Source: Zygnema cylindricum
Taxonomy: Eukaryota; Streptophyta; Zygnematophyceae; Zygnematales; Zygnemataceae
Length of the DNA stretch: 64,000 bases
Reading direction: 5' to 3'
Assembly: GCA_037447655.1 (NCBI GenBank)
Contig: JBBHKE010001269.1
Coordinates: 1 to 64,000 of the forward strand
Shown here: piece by piece, positions 11,070 through 23,918 of the stretch
Layout of the letters: the number at the start of each line of letters is the position of its first letter
Position numbering within the stretch: position 1 is the first letter of the stretch
Program-made: the position numbers and the translations under genes
The notes under the pieces: generated by a model
The model's input: the letters and a program-made list of their open reading frames with translations, nothing else
Told to the model about the DNA's origin: nothing
Database searches by the model: none

Positions 11070-11856
11070 CGTTATGGGCCCACCCTCTAGGGTGCCCACC
11101 TTCAATGGATATGGGTTCATTTATTGGGAAGCCATGATGATAGGAGCTTTGTGTGAAAAACGATACAGGGGTATCGTAAGTAGACAAGTGAAACGTCCAC
11201 CTTCGGGAACTCCACCAGGATTTGGGGGAGTAAGGTTTCCTGCAACAACGATTGCCTCAACGGAGGCGGCAGATGATGGGGACAGCAGTGTGTCAGAAAA
11301 AGGGAAAGGGAAGGAGACACCCCTCACTCCTATTGCCACAGTATCGAGAGCGGCGACCGTGAAGACCGTGGAGAACGATACTCAATTGTGGGAGGATGTA
11401 AACATGGCTGCCAAGAACTTCATTCTGAGGCACCTCACTCAAGGTTTGGCCACTCCTCATCTTCACATATACAAGGCCGAGGAGTTGTGGATGAGTTTGG
11501 TGGAGATTTATAGGGCTGGAACTATTCAAAAGCTCCAGTTGGCTGAGCAAAAGCTAGTGAGTTACACTTACAAAGAAGGAAAGATGTTAGATTACTGTAA
11601 TGATCTTTCTTGTTTGTGTATGGAAATGGAAAGTGCCGGGTGGACAGGTACAATGAAAATGAAAGTTAACACCCTTATCATGAAATTACCAGATGAGTTT
11701 GAAAACATAGTGTACCGAGTACAGGGAATTCCTGATATTTCATGGAAATGGAACACAGTAGTTAGGATGATACTTGTGCAGGAAAACACAATCGAGATTA
11801 GGAGAGGAGGAAAGAGCATTCAAACTCTAGCAGCTGAAGGGGACCGATGGGGGAAG
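11050..11856 (+). pseudogene. Gag of copia A, N-terminal part cut by element B
   Basis: The frame opens at an ATG inside the 5' LTR and reads through the primer-binding site as HVMGPPSRVPTFNG, then the conserved FIYWEAMMIGALCEKRYRG block and the helical core LTQGLATPHLHIYKAEELW..MLDYCNDLSCLCMEMESAGW. This is the UBN2/Retrotran_gag type of copia Gag that assembles the virus-like particle. It is open until element B enters at 11857. The zinc knuckle lies beyond B, near 18331. An alternative start is the ATG within the primer site (11073). Gag identity is firm from comparison with the unbroken register in element D. Confidence 0.88.
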
Positions 11857-12887
11857 CGTAGAAATAAAAGGTTATTTTAGTATTTTCTAGGTTTTGCAAA
11901 ATTCAGAAAAGAAGCCGAGGCAGTCTGCCTCTAACTTCTCTCTTCAGCTCCCACACTTGTCGTAGTCACTGAAGGTTGAAGAGGGAGCTAGAGCCATGGC
12001 TACCTATGCTGATTAGAGATAGAGTTACGGGTTGTAGATTTTTGTAGATTTACCAAAATAGAAATTGACGGACCCTGGATTTGAACTTGGTAACTACTGT
12101 CCGTCAACATAGCCGGTAGCCTTAGCCAGTTAGTCTGGCATCATGGTTGGATATATAGGGTTTCGTAATTATTTAGATGTTAACACGTAGCCTATTTTCA
12201 TTCAACGGAATATTTAGACATAGATACAGTTGTAATGTAAGGCCACGGAACTTCCGAAACGGATACAGCGCATTTTGTTTCGAAGGCGAGACAAATAGTG
12301 CGCAAGTATTTACGACGGCCACGATTGTAATCCGACTTTATCGGACGGCCACGAAGCATGCCGAGATCGCAGAATTGGTTTCCGGCGGTTTATGGTCGAC
12401 GTCACATCAATTGCCACATGGCACAATCACATTGGATTTCTGCATCTTTGGGGATTCCGGGAACGAATCCAAAAATGACATGTGTCAACTTGTTGGCCAT
12501 GTTGTACAATGGCCGAACACAAAGTACATCGGCACATGTACCTTTATGTACGATACACTCTTTTGATTGGTGCCGTACTTCAGTAGATAGAGTTTTAGAG
12601 GGAGATAGGACTTAGAACTTTTGATAGATTAGACCATCGCTCCCAGAGAGCTCCTATACAAAAGGTCAACTTTGACTCTTCATAACTTATTGCTCAGGGG
12701 AGCAAATTCAGAGATTCTTTTTGCTATAGACTCAGGGGATTCTTGCCTTTACAGGGGTGAAGGTGGTCACAGTTTTTGTCTGCCAAGGTGGCAGTTATTC
12801 TTGCTGAAACACAAAAGGGTCAGGGTTATCCTAGAGGCTTCGTGTGAGCTGCCTACTTTGAGGTCCTAAAGAGGTCTCAGAGTTTCA
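11857..12887 (+). repeat. 5' LTR of copia B
   Basis: The LTR ends in CAGAGTTTCA and is followed by GGTTAGGGGCCCACC, the primer site with one change from GGTTATGGGCCCACC. It carries the antisense tRNA-like patch near 12064-12145; its reverse strand has a TGGCTAAGGC A-box-like word and an AGTTCAAATCC B-box-like word. Confidence 0.92.
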
Positions 12888-15800
12888 GGTTAGGGGCCCA
12901 CCATCTAGGGTGCCCATATTCAATGGAGTTGGCTTCATATAATGGGAAATTATGATGACAGGAGCTCTATGTGAGATACGGTTTTGGGGAATAGTGAGTG
13001 GACGGGTGAGGCGTCCATCCAGTCTTGGGATACCTCCAGGGTTTACAGGAGGCAGATTCACTAGAGATGCAGATTCATCTTCAACGGAGGAGACAAAGGA
13101 AGGAGAGGTGGTGGACAAAGGAAAGGAGAAGGAGACAATCACACCAATAGCAACCGGTTCGGCATTCATGTCACCTATTCCGAGGAACGAGGAGAATGAT
13201 ATCGATACGTGGGACTTCAACAATATGGCAGCTAAGCACTTCATCCTCGGCCATCTTACTCAAGGGCTTGCATCTCCCCATTTGCAGGTAAAGAGAGCAT
13301 CCGATCTTTGGATGGCTCTCATAGAGATGTACCGAAGTGGTACGATTCAGCAACAACAGTTGGCTGATCAGAAAATTAAGGAGTATGTATACAAAGGGGG
13401 GAAGATGTTGGATTTTTGCAATGAGCTTGCTACACTTTTCATGGAACTAGAAAGTGCTGGAAAAGTATTTAGTGAAAAGGAAAAGGTTAACTGTTTATTG
13501 ATGAAGTTACCTGAGGAGTTCGAGAACATAGTAAACCGTGTGCAGGACTTGGCGGACTCAAGGTGGATTTGGAATTCAGTGGTAGGGATGATTCTCGTTC
13601 GGGAGAATACAATTGAGATCCGAAGGGGAGGAAAGAGTGGGCAAGCCTTGGCAGCCGGGACTGATTGGAGAAACAATGATTCCAGAAAACAGGTTGGAAA
13701 TTATCGAGGGGAGGTGCAGAAAAATCAGACCGAGGAGTTCGGACCAAGGACTCCCAAGGGATTGTGCCATTTTTGTAAGAAACCCGGGCACTATATGGCT
13801 GAATGCACTAAGTTAACCGAGCTGCGGTTAAAGGAGGGGCAGACTGGTGGACCCCCGAGAGGAAAGAAAAAGGCCCTTGTGACACAGGTACATGAGGCGG
13901 AATCCGAGGACGAGGACGATGAACTCCTATTGGATGAGGAGTTGGAAGCGAAAAGTGAGGTCGAAATTCCACGAAATCAGAAATGTGCTTTCGGTGGATT
14001 GAAAGGTGAAACAAGATGGATTGTAGATTCAGGTGCATCCATGCACATGTGTAAAGATAAACACCTGCTCACTAAGATAAGAAAGATTCCCACCGTAGAG
14101 ATAGAGTACGGGGATGGGAGGATAGTCACTCCTACTCTTGTAGGATCGGTAGATCTAAAAGTGTTAGTAGAAGGAAAGACATCTATAGTTACATTCTCCG
14201 ATGTGTTGTTTATTCCAGAGCTGAACAAAAACCTCATCTCTACGTCTGTATTAGATGATAAGGGTTTTGATACTAGCACTAGGAAAGGAGTCTTTACTGC
14301 TAGTTTTGAGAAGGAAGTTTATTTCACTGCTGAAAAAGGTAGCCAAGGGATGTTTAGGCTGATTTTAAGCAATGAAAAGAAGAAACTTTACTATGCTGGT
14401 ATTCATGATATAATGTTGTGGCATAAGAGGCTTGGGCATGTGAATCTAGATAAATTAAGGAGATGAAAAAGATGGGAGTAGTGGAAGGGATTCAGTTCGG
14501 TGAAAGTGAGAATCTAAGTGATTGTAGTGGATGTGCTCAAGGTAAAGCACACAGGTTACCCTTCCCAAAAACTGCCACCTATAAGGGAGAAAAGATTCTA
14601 GATTTATAGATATATGGGGGCCGGCCAGTGTGCCATCACCCGGGGGGAAGAGATTTATGATGACTATCACTGATGATTGGTCTCGGTATTCCAGGGTGTA
14701 TTTTTTGAAAAATAAGTCAAAGGCTCAGGAATGTTTTAAACAATATAAAGCATGGAGTGAAAAACTCCATCAAACCTCAATCAAGAGAGTAAGGAGTGAC
14801 AATGGTGGAGACTATACCTCTAACCAGTTTGAGGATTTTTTGAGAGAAGATGGTGTGCAACACCAAAAGACAGTTCCTGAAAATCCTGAGCAGAATGGTG
14901 TAGCCGAAAGATTAAATAGAACATTGAGTGATAGTGCTAGGAGTATATTGTCAGATAAGAAGATAGGAAAGATGTTTTGGGCCGAAGCAATGAAATGTGC
15001 AAATTATCTCAAAAATAGAGTTCTTACTTCAGCAGTAAAAGGCCAAACACCCTATGAGAGATGGACAGGCCGAAAACCAGATGTTTCACACTTAAAGGTG
15101 TTCGGTAGTCAGGTGTTCAGTTTAGACACAGATCGGTCAAACTGGAAGTTAGACCCAAAAGAAAAACCAGGATATCTACTAGGATATGATGAAGATGTAA
15201 AAGGATATAGAGTCTACGATCTCAAAAGAGAGGATATTATTCTAGTGAAGCATCTAGTGGTTATGGATGAAGGAAAATCTATAGATCCCTTTAAGCATAC
15301 AAAGACAGTCAAAATCAGATTTGAGTCAGAAAATTCTGATGAGTTTGAGCTTCCTAACTATCCAGGATTTCAAGAAGATGATGATCTTGCAGGTACGGAT
15401 CAGATCGAGGAGGACCCAAATGTGGAACCCCTAGTAGTAACTCCAACCGAAGCGGAAGAAGTGGTGGAAAATCGACTCGGAATCAAGGGATAGGGGAGAA
15501 GTAGAAACAGTTCGAAAGAATTCAAGAGAACCATCTATTCCGGCAACCGAGTTTGAGGGAGGAAGAAGAAGCAGCAAAAGACTGGAAGAGAGACAAGTTA
15601 ACAATAAGGTAACCAAACTGTCTCACCCCGATGAACCTCAAACTTATAATGAGGCAATGACTTGTCCTGAAAGAAACCGGTGGAAGACAGCCATTAACGA
15701 GGAGATGGCCTCAATTATGGCTGCCGATACATGGGAATTGGTGGATTGTCCTCCTGACAAGAAACCAATTGGGTGTAAGTGGGTATTTAAGCTGAAATTC

Positions 15801-17217
15801 AACCTGGATAACACCATTGAGCGCTACAAGGCTCGGTTAGTGGCGAAGAAATTTACCCAGAATGAAAGAATTGACTACGCGGAGACTTTTGTCCCGGTCG
15901 TCAGGTTTCCTTCGGTTCGGATACTTCTCAGTATGGCGGCAGCAGAAGACATGGAAGTGTATCAGATGGACATCAAGACGGCCTTCCTACATGGAGAGTT
16001 GGAAGAGGAAATTTTTATGCCACAGCCCGAAAGATTTGTGGAGCAAGGGGAGGAAAACAAGGTATGCCGATTGATCAAATCTTTGTATGGGCTGAAACAG
16101 GCGCCCTGGCAATGGAACAAGAAGCTCGATGAGTTTCTTACAGGTTTGGGATATATTCGGATCAGCTCAGATCACTCAATTTATTTGTTTGAAGATGAGG
16201 AAGGAATTATTTTTATTGCAATTTATGTAGATGATTTGCTTGTTTTAAGTAAATCTATGGATAAAATAAATAAGTTGAAAAATGATTTAAAAGGAAGATT
16301 TGAGATGAAGGATATGGGAGAAGCAAGGTATATTTTGGGAATTCAGGTAGAAAGAGACAGAGATAGAAAGATAATAAGATTAACTCAAAAAGAGGCCATT
16401 GGAAACATGTTAGAAAAATTCCAAATGGACAAGGCTAATAGTTGTACCACTCATATGGAATTAAAGAAAAGAAGTGAGGGGAGTGAGGAAGAGGAGTTAT
16501 AATCTTAGATGATAAGGTAGGCCCGGAAGAGAAAATATTTATGCAGACCATCCCTTATAGACAAGTAGTGGGCAGCCTAATATATTTTATGAATTGTACC
16601 CGTCTAGACATAGCCGCAGCTGTAGGAGTACTAAGTAGGAGTCTAAATGATCCCACTAAGAAAGATTGGGAGGCAGCTAAAAGAGTCCTTAGATATCTCA
16701 TAAGGACTAAGAATCTATGGTTGCATTTGGGTGGTAACAATACTGACATCACCACTTGGAGTGATGCTAGCTATGGGGATGCTCCTATGAGGAGATGCAC
16801 ATCTGGATATTTATTGTATGTGGGTGATGGGGCTTGCTGCTGGAGCAACAAGCAACAAAAGGTTATTGTCAGTCCACCATGGAGGCTGAGTACATGGCTT
16901 CTTGCTCTGCTGTAAAAGAATTAATGTGGGTCAAGTCTTTGCTTGGTGAGCTTGGTCATCTTAAGAGTGGTGTCCAAAAAGTGTTTTGTGATAATCAGGC
17001 TGCCATTGCTATTTCTGCCAATCCTAAAAATCACTTTAAAGCCAAACACGTGGACATTAGGCTTAGCTTTGTTAGGGAGAAAGTAGAAAACAAGATAATC
17101 AGTTTGGAGTATAAACTAGATAGTGAAATGGTAGCTGATATGATGACCAAACCTGTTCGTTCCCCTAAACTAATTTTCTGCCGCGAGAAGTGTGGTCTTA
17201 AATTAAAGAGTGACTAG
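12888..17217 (+). pseudogene. Gag-Pol polyprotein of copia B, broken
   Basis: The domains follow the copia order. Gag runs to about 13760, with a stop near 12942 before the long frame. The zinc knuckle CHFCKKPGHYMAEC is near 13768-13809. The protease motif WIVDSGASMHMC is near 14021. The pre-integrase region ([10 protein letters not shown]) is near 14415. Integrase has its central Asp in SDNGGDY near 14797 and Glu in AERLNRTL near 14910. Reverse transcriptase has YVDDLL near 16230, and RNase H WSDASYGD is near 16760. Frames break near 14463, 15490, 16500 and 16865, and a short part of the integrase entry (LVHTD region) is missing near 14608. Particle assembly and integration from this copy are unlikely. 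Confidence 0.9.
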
Positions 17218-17230
17218 AAAATAAGGGGAG

Positions 17231-18261
17231 TGTAGAAATAAAAGGTTATTTTAGTATTTTCTAGGTTTTGCAAAATGCAAAAAAGAAGTCGAGGCGGTCT
17301 GCCTCTAACTTCTCTCTTCAGCTTTCACACTTGTCGTAATCACTGAAGGTTGAAGAGGGAGCTAGAGCCATGGCTGCCTATGCTGATTAGAGATAGAGTT
17401 ACAAGTTGTAGATTTTGGTAGATTTACCAAAATAGAAATTGACGGACCCTGGATTTGAACCTGGTACCTACCGTCCGGCAACATAGCCGGTAGCCTTAGC
17501 TAGTTGGTTTGGCATCATGGTTGGACATATAGGGTTTCGTAATTATTTAGATGTTAACACGTAGCCTATTTTCATTCAACGGAATATTTAGACATAGATA
17601 CAATTGTAATGTACGGCCCATAACTTCCAAAACGAATACCGCGCATTTTGTTTCGAAGGCGAAACAAATAGTGCGCAAGTATTTATGACGACCACGATTG
17701 TAATCCGACTTCATCGGACGGCCACGAAGCATGCCGAGATCGCGCAATGAGTTTTCGGCGGTTTATGGTCGACGTCATATCAATTGCCACGTGGCACAAT
17801 CACATTGGATTTCGGCATCTTTGGGGATTCCGGGAACGAATCCAAAAATGACATGTGTCAACTTGTTGGCCATGTTGTACAATGGCCGTACACAAAGTAC
17901 ATCAGCACATGTACCTTTATGTACGATACACCCTTTTGATTGGTGCAGTACTTCAGTAGATAGAGTATTAGAGAGAGATGGGACTTAGAAACTTTTGATA
18001 GATTAGACCATCGCTCCTAGAGAGCTCCTGTACAAATGGTCAACTTTGACTCTTCAAAACTTACTGATCAAGGGAGCAAATTCAGAGATTCTTTTTTCTA
18101 TAGACTCAAGGGAGTCTTGCCTTTACAAGGGTGAAGGTGGTCAGAGTTTTTGTCTGCCAAGGTGGCAGTTATTCTTGCTGAAACACAAAAGGGTCAGGGT
18201 TATCCTAGAGGCTTTGTGTGAGCTGCCTACTTTGAGGTCCTATGGAGGTCTCAGAGTTTCA
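17231..18261 (+). repeat. 3' LTR of copia B
   Basis: The 1031 bp LTR begins right after the polypurine tract AAAATAAGGGGAG (17218-17230), which follows the pol stop directly. It ends in CAGAGTTTCA at 18261 and shares the antisense tRNA-like patch near 17440-17520. Confidence 0.93.
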
Positions 18262-21200
18262 AGAAGGAACCAAAGAAACCTTATAGAGGGGAAAAATACC
18301 ATTCTGGGGGACAGAGGCCCCCAAAGGGTCTTTGTCATTATTGCAAAAAGCCGGGACACTTTATCGCAGATTGTGTCAAGCTATCAGATCTGAGGCTCCA
18401 AGAGAACCGTGGAGGGGGTTCTTCCGGAGGGAAGAAAAAGGCACTTGTGGTTACAAAAGTGTCAAGAGAAACCGAGGATGAGTCCTCTGAGGAGGATGGG
18501 GAGCTTCTTCTTGACGAGAGTCTGGAGGAGAAGGAGATTCCTCGGAGGCAGAAGTGTGCCTTTGGAGCAATCCGGGAAGCTTCACAGGAAGGATGGATCA
18601 TCGACTCAGGTGCATCCATGCATATGTGTTGTGATAAAGAACTCTTCACTAAGTTAAGAAAGATTCCTACTGTAGAGATAGAGTATCGGGATGGTAGAGT
18701 GGAACTACAGATCTAGTGGGATCAGTAGATCTGAAAGTCTTAGTGGATGGTAAGACTTCTATACTTACATTCTCAGATGTACTTTACATTCTTCAGGTGA
18801 GTAAAAATCTTGTCTCTACGTCTGCGTTAGATGACAAAGAGTTTCATACCTTCACTAGAAAGGGAGTCTTTACAGCTAAGTATGGGGATGAAGTTTACTT
18901 CACGACAGATAAGGGTAGCCAAGGAATGTTTAGGCTTAACCTGAGTAATGAAAAGAAGAATGCTTACTAAGTTGGTGTTCCTAAGGTGATGATTTCGCAT
19001 AAGCGGTTGGGGCATGTGCATGAGGGAAATGAAAAAACTTGGGGTAGTAGATGGCATTCAGTTTGGGGATAATGAAATGATGGATGGTTGTAGTGGTTGT
19101 GCTCAAGGTAAGGCTCACAGACTTCCCTTTCCCAAAGCCGCCACATATAGAGGTGAGAAAGTGTTAGATATGGTCCACACCGATATTTGGGGACCTGCAA
19201 AAGTACCTTCGGTTGGAGGAAAGAGGTTTATGATGACAATAACTGATGACTGGTCTAGATACTCTAGAGTCTACTTTGTGAAAACAAAGTCTGGAGCATC
19301 AACTTACTTCAAAGAATATAAAACTTGGAGTGAGAAGTTGCATGAAACCCCCATTAAGAGGATAAGGAGTGATAATGGGGGGGAATATACCTCTAACGAG
19401 TTTGAGGAATATCTGAGAGATGAGGGAGTGCAACACCAGAAAACTGTACCATATAACCCGGAACAATATGGGGTAGCTGAGAGGTTGAATCGAACACTAG
19501 GAGATAGTGTACGCAGTATGTTGGCAGACAAAAAAATAGGAAAGAGATTTTGGGCAGAAGCAATGAACCGTGCCAACTACATTAAGAACAGAGTCCTTAC
19601 CTCAGCTGTAAAGGGAATGACACCTTATGAGAGATGGGTTGGAAGGAAACCAGATATCCCACACCTTAAAGTATTTGGTAGCCAAGTTTACAGTCTTGAC
19701 ACGGATAGGAAAAACTGGAAACTAGATGCTAAACGAAAACCTGGATACTTTGTGGGATATGATGATGATGTTAAAGGATATGGAGTCTATGACTTAGCAA
19801 AGAAAGATATCATTCTGGTCAAACACTAAGTTGTCATGGATGAAGGTAAGTCATTTGACCCCTTCAAATATACAAGAAGATAAGGATCAGATTTGAGTCA
19901 GAAAGTGAGGAGAACTAGGTCGTTCTCGAAAGGGACATGGGTGAAACCGTGATTACAGATTCAGGGGAGATCGAACAAGAGACTCAGCGGAAACCGCACA
20001 TACTCCTATGGACTTTGAGGAGATAGAAGAAGTGGGACAAGAACCGGTTTCCATGGACAGGGGAGCCGATGAGACAGTGAGAAGAAATCCAAGACTTCTA
20101 TCCATTCTTGCTTCGGAGTTTGAGGGAGGAAGAAGGAGCAGCAAAAGATTACAGGAAAAACAAGCCGCTCATAAGGTAACTAAGCTATCTCACCCTTATG
20201 AGCCTCAGTCTTACTCGGAGGCAGTAAATAGTCCAGAGAAAGAAAGATGGATTAGAGCTATAAATGATGAGATGGCTTCTATCATGGAAGCAAATAGTTG
20301 GGAACTAGCAGATTGTCCGCCAAACAGAAAACATATTGGGTGTAAATGGGTATTTAAAGTAAAACTGAACCCAGATAATACCATTGAAAGACATAAGGCT
20401 CGATTGGTAGCGAAAGGATTCACCCAAAAGGAGGGGATTGACCATGAGGAGACCTTTGCTCCAGTTGTTCGGTTCCGATCAGTAAGGATTCACCTCAGTC
20501 TGGCAGCAGCGGAAGACATGGAGATACATCAGATGGACATTAAGACTGCTTTCCTCGATGGTGAGTTAGAGGAAGAAATTTTCATTAGACAACCCTAAGG
20601 GTTCGTGGAAGAAGGAGAAGAGAGCAAAGTCTGCAGGCTCATAACGTCCTTATATGAACTAAAGCAGGCTCCCCGACAGTGGAATATGAAACTAGATGAG
20701 TTTCTTACCAGTCTGGGATATATCCGTATCATCTCTGACCATTCTATCTATATGTTTGAAGATGAGAATGGTGTCATTTTTATTGCAATTTATGTGGATG
20801 ATCTGCTTGTGTTGAGTAAATCCTTGGAAAAGATCAATAAGTTAAAAACAGATCTTATAAGCAGATTTGATATGATGGAAATAGGAGAGGCAAAATATAT
20901 TTTGGGGATTCAAATGGAGAGAGATAGGGGGAAGAAGATTATCAGACTTACTCAAAAAAAAACAATAGGTAATATGCTTGAGAAATTCTAGATGGAAAAT
21001 GCTAACAGTTGTACCACTCCCATGGACTTGAAAAAAGTAAGTGATGGGAGTGTAGAAGGAGGAGTGATGATCTTAGATGATCAAATGAGTACAGAAGAGA
21101 GAGAAGTTATGACGACAATCCCTTATAGACAGGTCGTAGGAAGTTTAATCTATTTTATGAATTGTACCAGGCTTGACATAGCGGCACCAGTTGGAGTACT

Positions 21201-21792
21201 CAGAAGGAGTCTTAATGATCCTAGGAAGAGGGATTGGGAGGCAACCAAGAGAGTCATGAGATATCTGGTAGGAACTAGAGAGTTATGGTTGCACTTGGGA
21301 GGGGAGCACACTGACATCACTACTTGGAGTGATGCCAGTTATGGGGACGCACCTATGAGACGATGCACTTCTGGGTATGTGTTGTATGTTGGGGAAGGTG
21401 CATGCTGTTGGAGCAGTAAGCAACAAAAGGTGGTTGCTCAGTCCACTATCGAGGCTGAATATATGGCCTCTTGTTCTGCTGTGAAAGAGTTGATGTGGGT
21501 CAAGTCCTTGATGCAAGAACTGGGATATATGAAGGAGGGAGTGCATGAAGTGTTTTGTGATAATCAAGCGGCCATAGCAATTGCAGCCAATCCAAAACAT
21601 CATTTTAAGGCTAAACATATGGACATAAGATTAAGTTTTGTAAGAGAAAAAGTTGAGAATAAAATAGTGAATCTTGTATATAGATCTGATGAGGAAATGG
21701 TAGCGGACATGATGACCAAACCTTTGCCCTCACCAAAGTTAAAATACTGTAGGGAAAAATGTGGATTAAAAGAAAAATTAAAAATAGACTAG
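18262..21792 (+). pseudogene. Gag C-terminus and Pol of copia A, heavily broken
   Basis: This is the continuation of A after B. It has the zinc knuckle [14 protein letters not shown] (about 18331), protease WIIDSGASMHMC with the normal DSGA motif (about 18596), integrase (SDNGGEY near 19369; AERLNRTL near 19479), reverse transcriptase (YVDDLL near 20793) and RNase H (WSDASYGD near 21325). Compared with D, lesions are a 1-nt loss near 18705, TAT to TAA at 18968, an 11-nt loss near 19026, TTA to TAA near 19827, a frame loss near 19880, a stop near 20597 and CAG to TAG near 20989. The final frame 20992-21792 (RNase H) is open. This copy is inactive. Confidence 0.9.
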
Positions 21793-21805
21793 AAAATAAG
21801 GGGAG

Positions 21806-22810
21806 TGTTGAAATAAGTAGTTTTTGTATTTTCTAGGTCTAAAATAAATTAGCGGAAACATATATAGAAAATGATAGCAGTTTGCCTCCATCTCTTCTCT
21901 CTTTCCCCCATACTTGTTGTAGTCACTGAACGAGAGAGAGAGCGATGGAGCCATGGCTGCCTCAGCTCCATAGGAAGGACTAAAGAGTGACTTAAGTCAC
22001 TCTCAACAAAAGGTTGAGTCCGGCAGGACTCGAACCCCCGACCGGTAGAGCGCAGCGTAGCCAGTAGCTCTAACCAGTCTGTCGTAGAAGTCCGTTAGAT
22101 GATATAGGGTTTCATTTTTATTTAAACTATTGTATTACACTGAAATGATTTAACTGAAATATGGACGAAACGAACATAGAACTTGTTAAAGTTTAGTGCG
22201 AACGTCATTTCGCACAAAACAAATGAAACGGACATTTGTTTTAAACGGTCGACATTTAATGCCGGATTTAATCCGACGGCGCACGTCATCGCCGAGATCG
22301 CGGAATGGTCACTTTGGATTTTATGGACGTGGTATGACGTGGCGCCGCGTGGAAGGATGACATTCGGTCGCGAGAATTCCGAAAATATACGAACGAGTGG
22401 ATAAATGACACGCGTCCACTGAATAGCCTTGTCGTACATCGGCCGTATAAAAAGGACATCGGCCGTAGTACCTTTCTGTACTTTACTGTAATATAATTGG
22501 TTCGTACTTTAGTAGATAGGGGTTATGAGAGAGATTTAGGACTTAGGAAATTTTGGTAGATAGACACCTCTCTCTCTAAGAGAGCCTTGTATAAATTGGC
22601 ATTTTTGCCGGCTCATAACTTATCGGCTGGTTGGCCGTTTTCAGTGATTTTTTTTGCTACGGACTCACGGGAGTCCATGCTACACAGGGGTGTAGTCAAA
22701 TTGTCAGTTTGCCTTCTTGGGCAGCAGTGGTTGTGGCTTAAAGTGGGTTAGTTAAATACTATCTTGAGGCTTCGTGTATTCTGTGGTCCAATAGAGGACA
22801 CATAATTGCA
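21806..22810 (+). repeat. 3' LTR of copia A
   Basis: The 1005 bp LTR begins after the polypurine tract AAAATAAGGGGAG (21793-21805) and ends ATAATTGCA at 22810. The TSD TATCG follows at once. It shows scattered differences from the 5' copy and carries the same tRNA-like patch near 22010-22090. Confidence 0.93.
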
Positions 22811-23150
22811 TATCGTTTTGTCATTTTCATTTTTATCTCCTTACCCTTATTGTCGACGAATAGTCTCCCATTCTCTTTTTTCAAATGTTTAATAATATGA
22901 GCTGCCATGGTCCCTACAATAGTTTGTGACATTTTCATACACGCCTTCTTGAAGCGGTAAAACTCCTCCACCAACTCCGAGCGCATTGTTGTGACCCATG
23001 GCAACTCCTTCCCCCCCCTACCCGGCAGTGCCTTTGTCACCACCACACTTCTTCTTCTAAATACCGCAGACGACAAAGTATGTTCCGTCGCCCGTATATC
23101 TCTCAATGTCGCAACCGGACCCTTCCACCACCGACTTGCTTTTTGGTATT
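22811..23150 (-). pseudogene. DDE transposase, upstream exon split off by element A
   Basis: This minus-strand exon starts after a TTGCAG acceptor at 23151-23152 and reads WWKGPVATLRDIRATEH, then RSELVEEFYRFKKACMKMSQ, ending MTKR at the TATCG duplication. Removing A and one TATCG makes it contiguous and in frame with TQRFCEKHSIVTRAQ at 10063, except for one TAG codon exactly at the junction. It likely forms the region before the catalytic core, perhaps part of DNA binding. The gene is therefore one transposase split over 12.7 kb. The upstream exon probably ends at 23919. Confidence 0.75.
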
Positions 23151-23194
23151 CTGCAACGAAAGGAAAGGAAAAAAAAACATAAAAGAAATAAAAA

Positions 23195-23850
23195 ATTGTC
23201 AGTCCTAATTCACTTAAAAAAATTTATATATATCGTAATAAATTTGGTTCAACGACAGCCTGCAGTCGTCGCTAAATTCAGCGACCAATGCTGGTTGTCA
23301 CTAGTTGATGTATCTAGAGCCATTTCAAGATTCAACGACGACATTTCAAGATTCAGCGACGACAGATTGTCGTCAGTGATCCAGCAACCACTTTAAGATG
23401 TCGCAATGTCAAAAATACCACAAGTGAAAAAAAAAAAAAAACATGTCTGTCTTAATTCATAAAAAAAATAAAAATATATTACAAATAAAATTTGGTTCAG
23501 CGACTGCTTGCAATCGTCGCTAAATTCAGCGACCAATACTGGTCGTGGCTGGTTGAAGATTTTGGAGCCATTTGAAGATTCAACGACAACATTTCAAGAT
23601 TTAGCGACGACAGATTGTCGTCGCTGATTCAGCGACCAGTTTAAGATGTCGCAATATCAATCATACCACAAGTGAAAAAAAATTAAAACATGTCTATCCT
23701 AATTCATTAAAAAAAATAATAATATATTACAAATAAAATTTGGTTCAGCGACGGCCTGCAGTCGTCGCTAAATTCAGCGAGCAATGCTAGTCGTCGCTGG
23801 TTGAAGTATCTGGAGCCATTTGAAGATTCAGCGACGACATTAAACAAGTA
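23195..23850. repeat. Tandem repeat, ~246 bp unit, in an intron of the transposase gene
   Basis: Units start near 23200, 23448 and 23694 with CCTAATTCA(T/C)(T)TAAAAA. Each contains TTTGGTTCAGCGAC, GTCGTCGCTAAATTCAGCGA and CCATTTGAAGATTCAGCGACG. The third copy is truncated. The array lies between the splice donor at 23918 and the acceptor at 23151, so it is intronic. The CGACGA/TCGTCG words recall the 162 bp array at 7794-8300. Confidence 0.8.
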
Positions 23851-23918
23851 AGTGAGTGGGTGAAACATGGGAAGTGATAGAATGGAGTAAGAGTTGGTAA
23901 AAAATACATACCAATTAC

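Larger units (their letters stand above)
11857..18261 (+). mobile_element. Ty1/copia retrotransposon B, nested in gag of A
   Basis: LTRs of 1031 bp each lie at 11857-12887 and 17231-18261. The 3' copy begins TGTAGAAATAAAAGG; the 5' copy begins CGTAGAAATA, a decayed TG end. The flanking duplication is GGAAG (11852-11856) and AGAAG (18262-18266), with one mismatch. Joining A across B restores the register GGGGAAG|GAACC..AAGAAACC seen in D. The LTRs differ at many positions, so B is older than D. Confidence 0.93.
10064..22810 (+). mobile_element. Ty1/copia retrotransposon A, interrupted by nested element B
   Basis: LTRs at 10064-11069 and 21806-22810 both run TGTTGAAATAAG...AATTGCA. The 5 bp TSD TATCG is present at 10059-10063 and 22811-22815. 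Without B (6.4 kb) the element is about 6.3 kb, like element D, its close relative. It inserted into the coding sequence of the minus-strand transposase. Its gag is open up to the B insertion; its pol has many stops and frameshifts. Confidence 0.95.
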
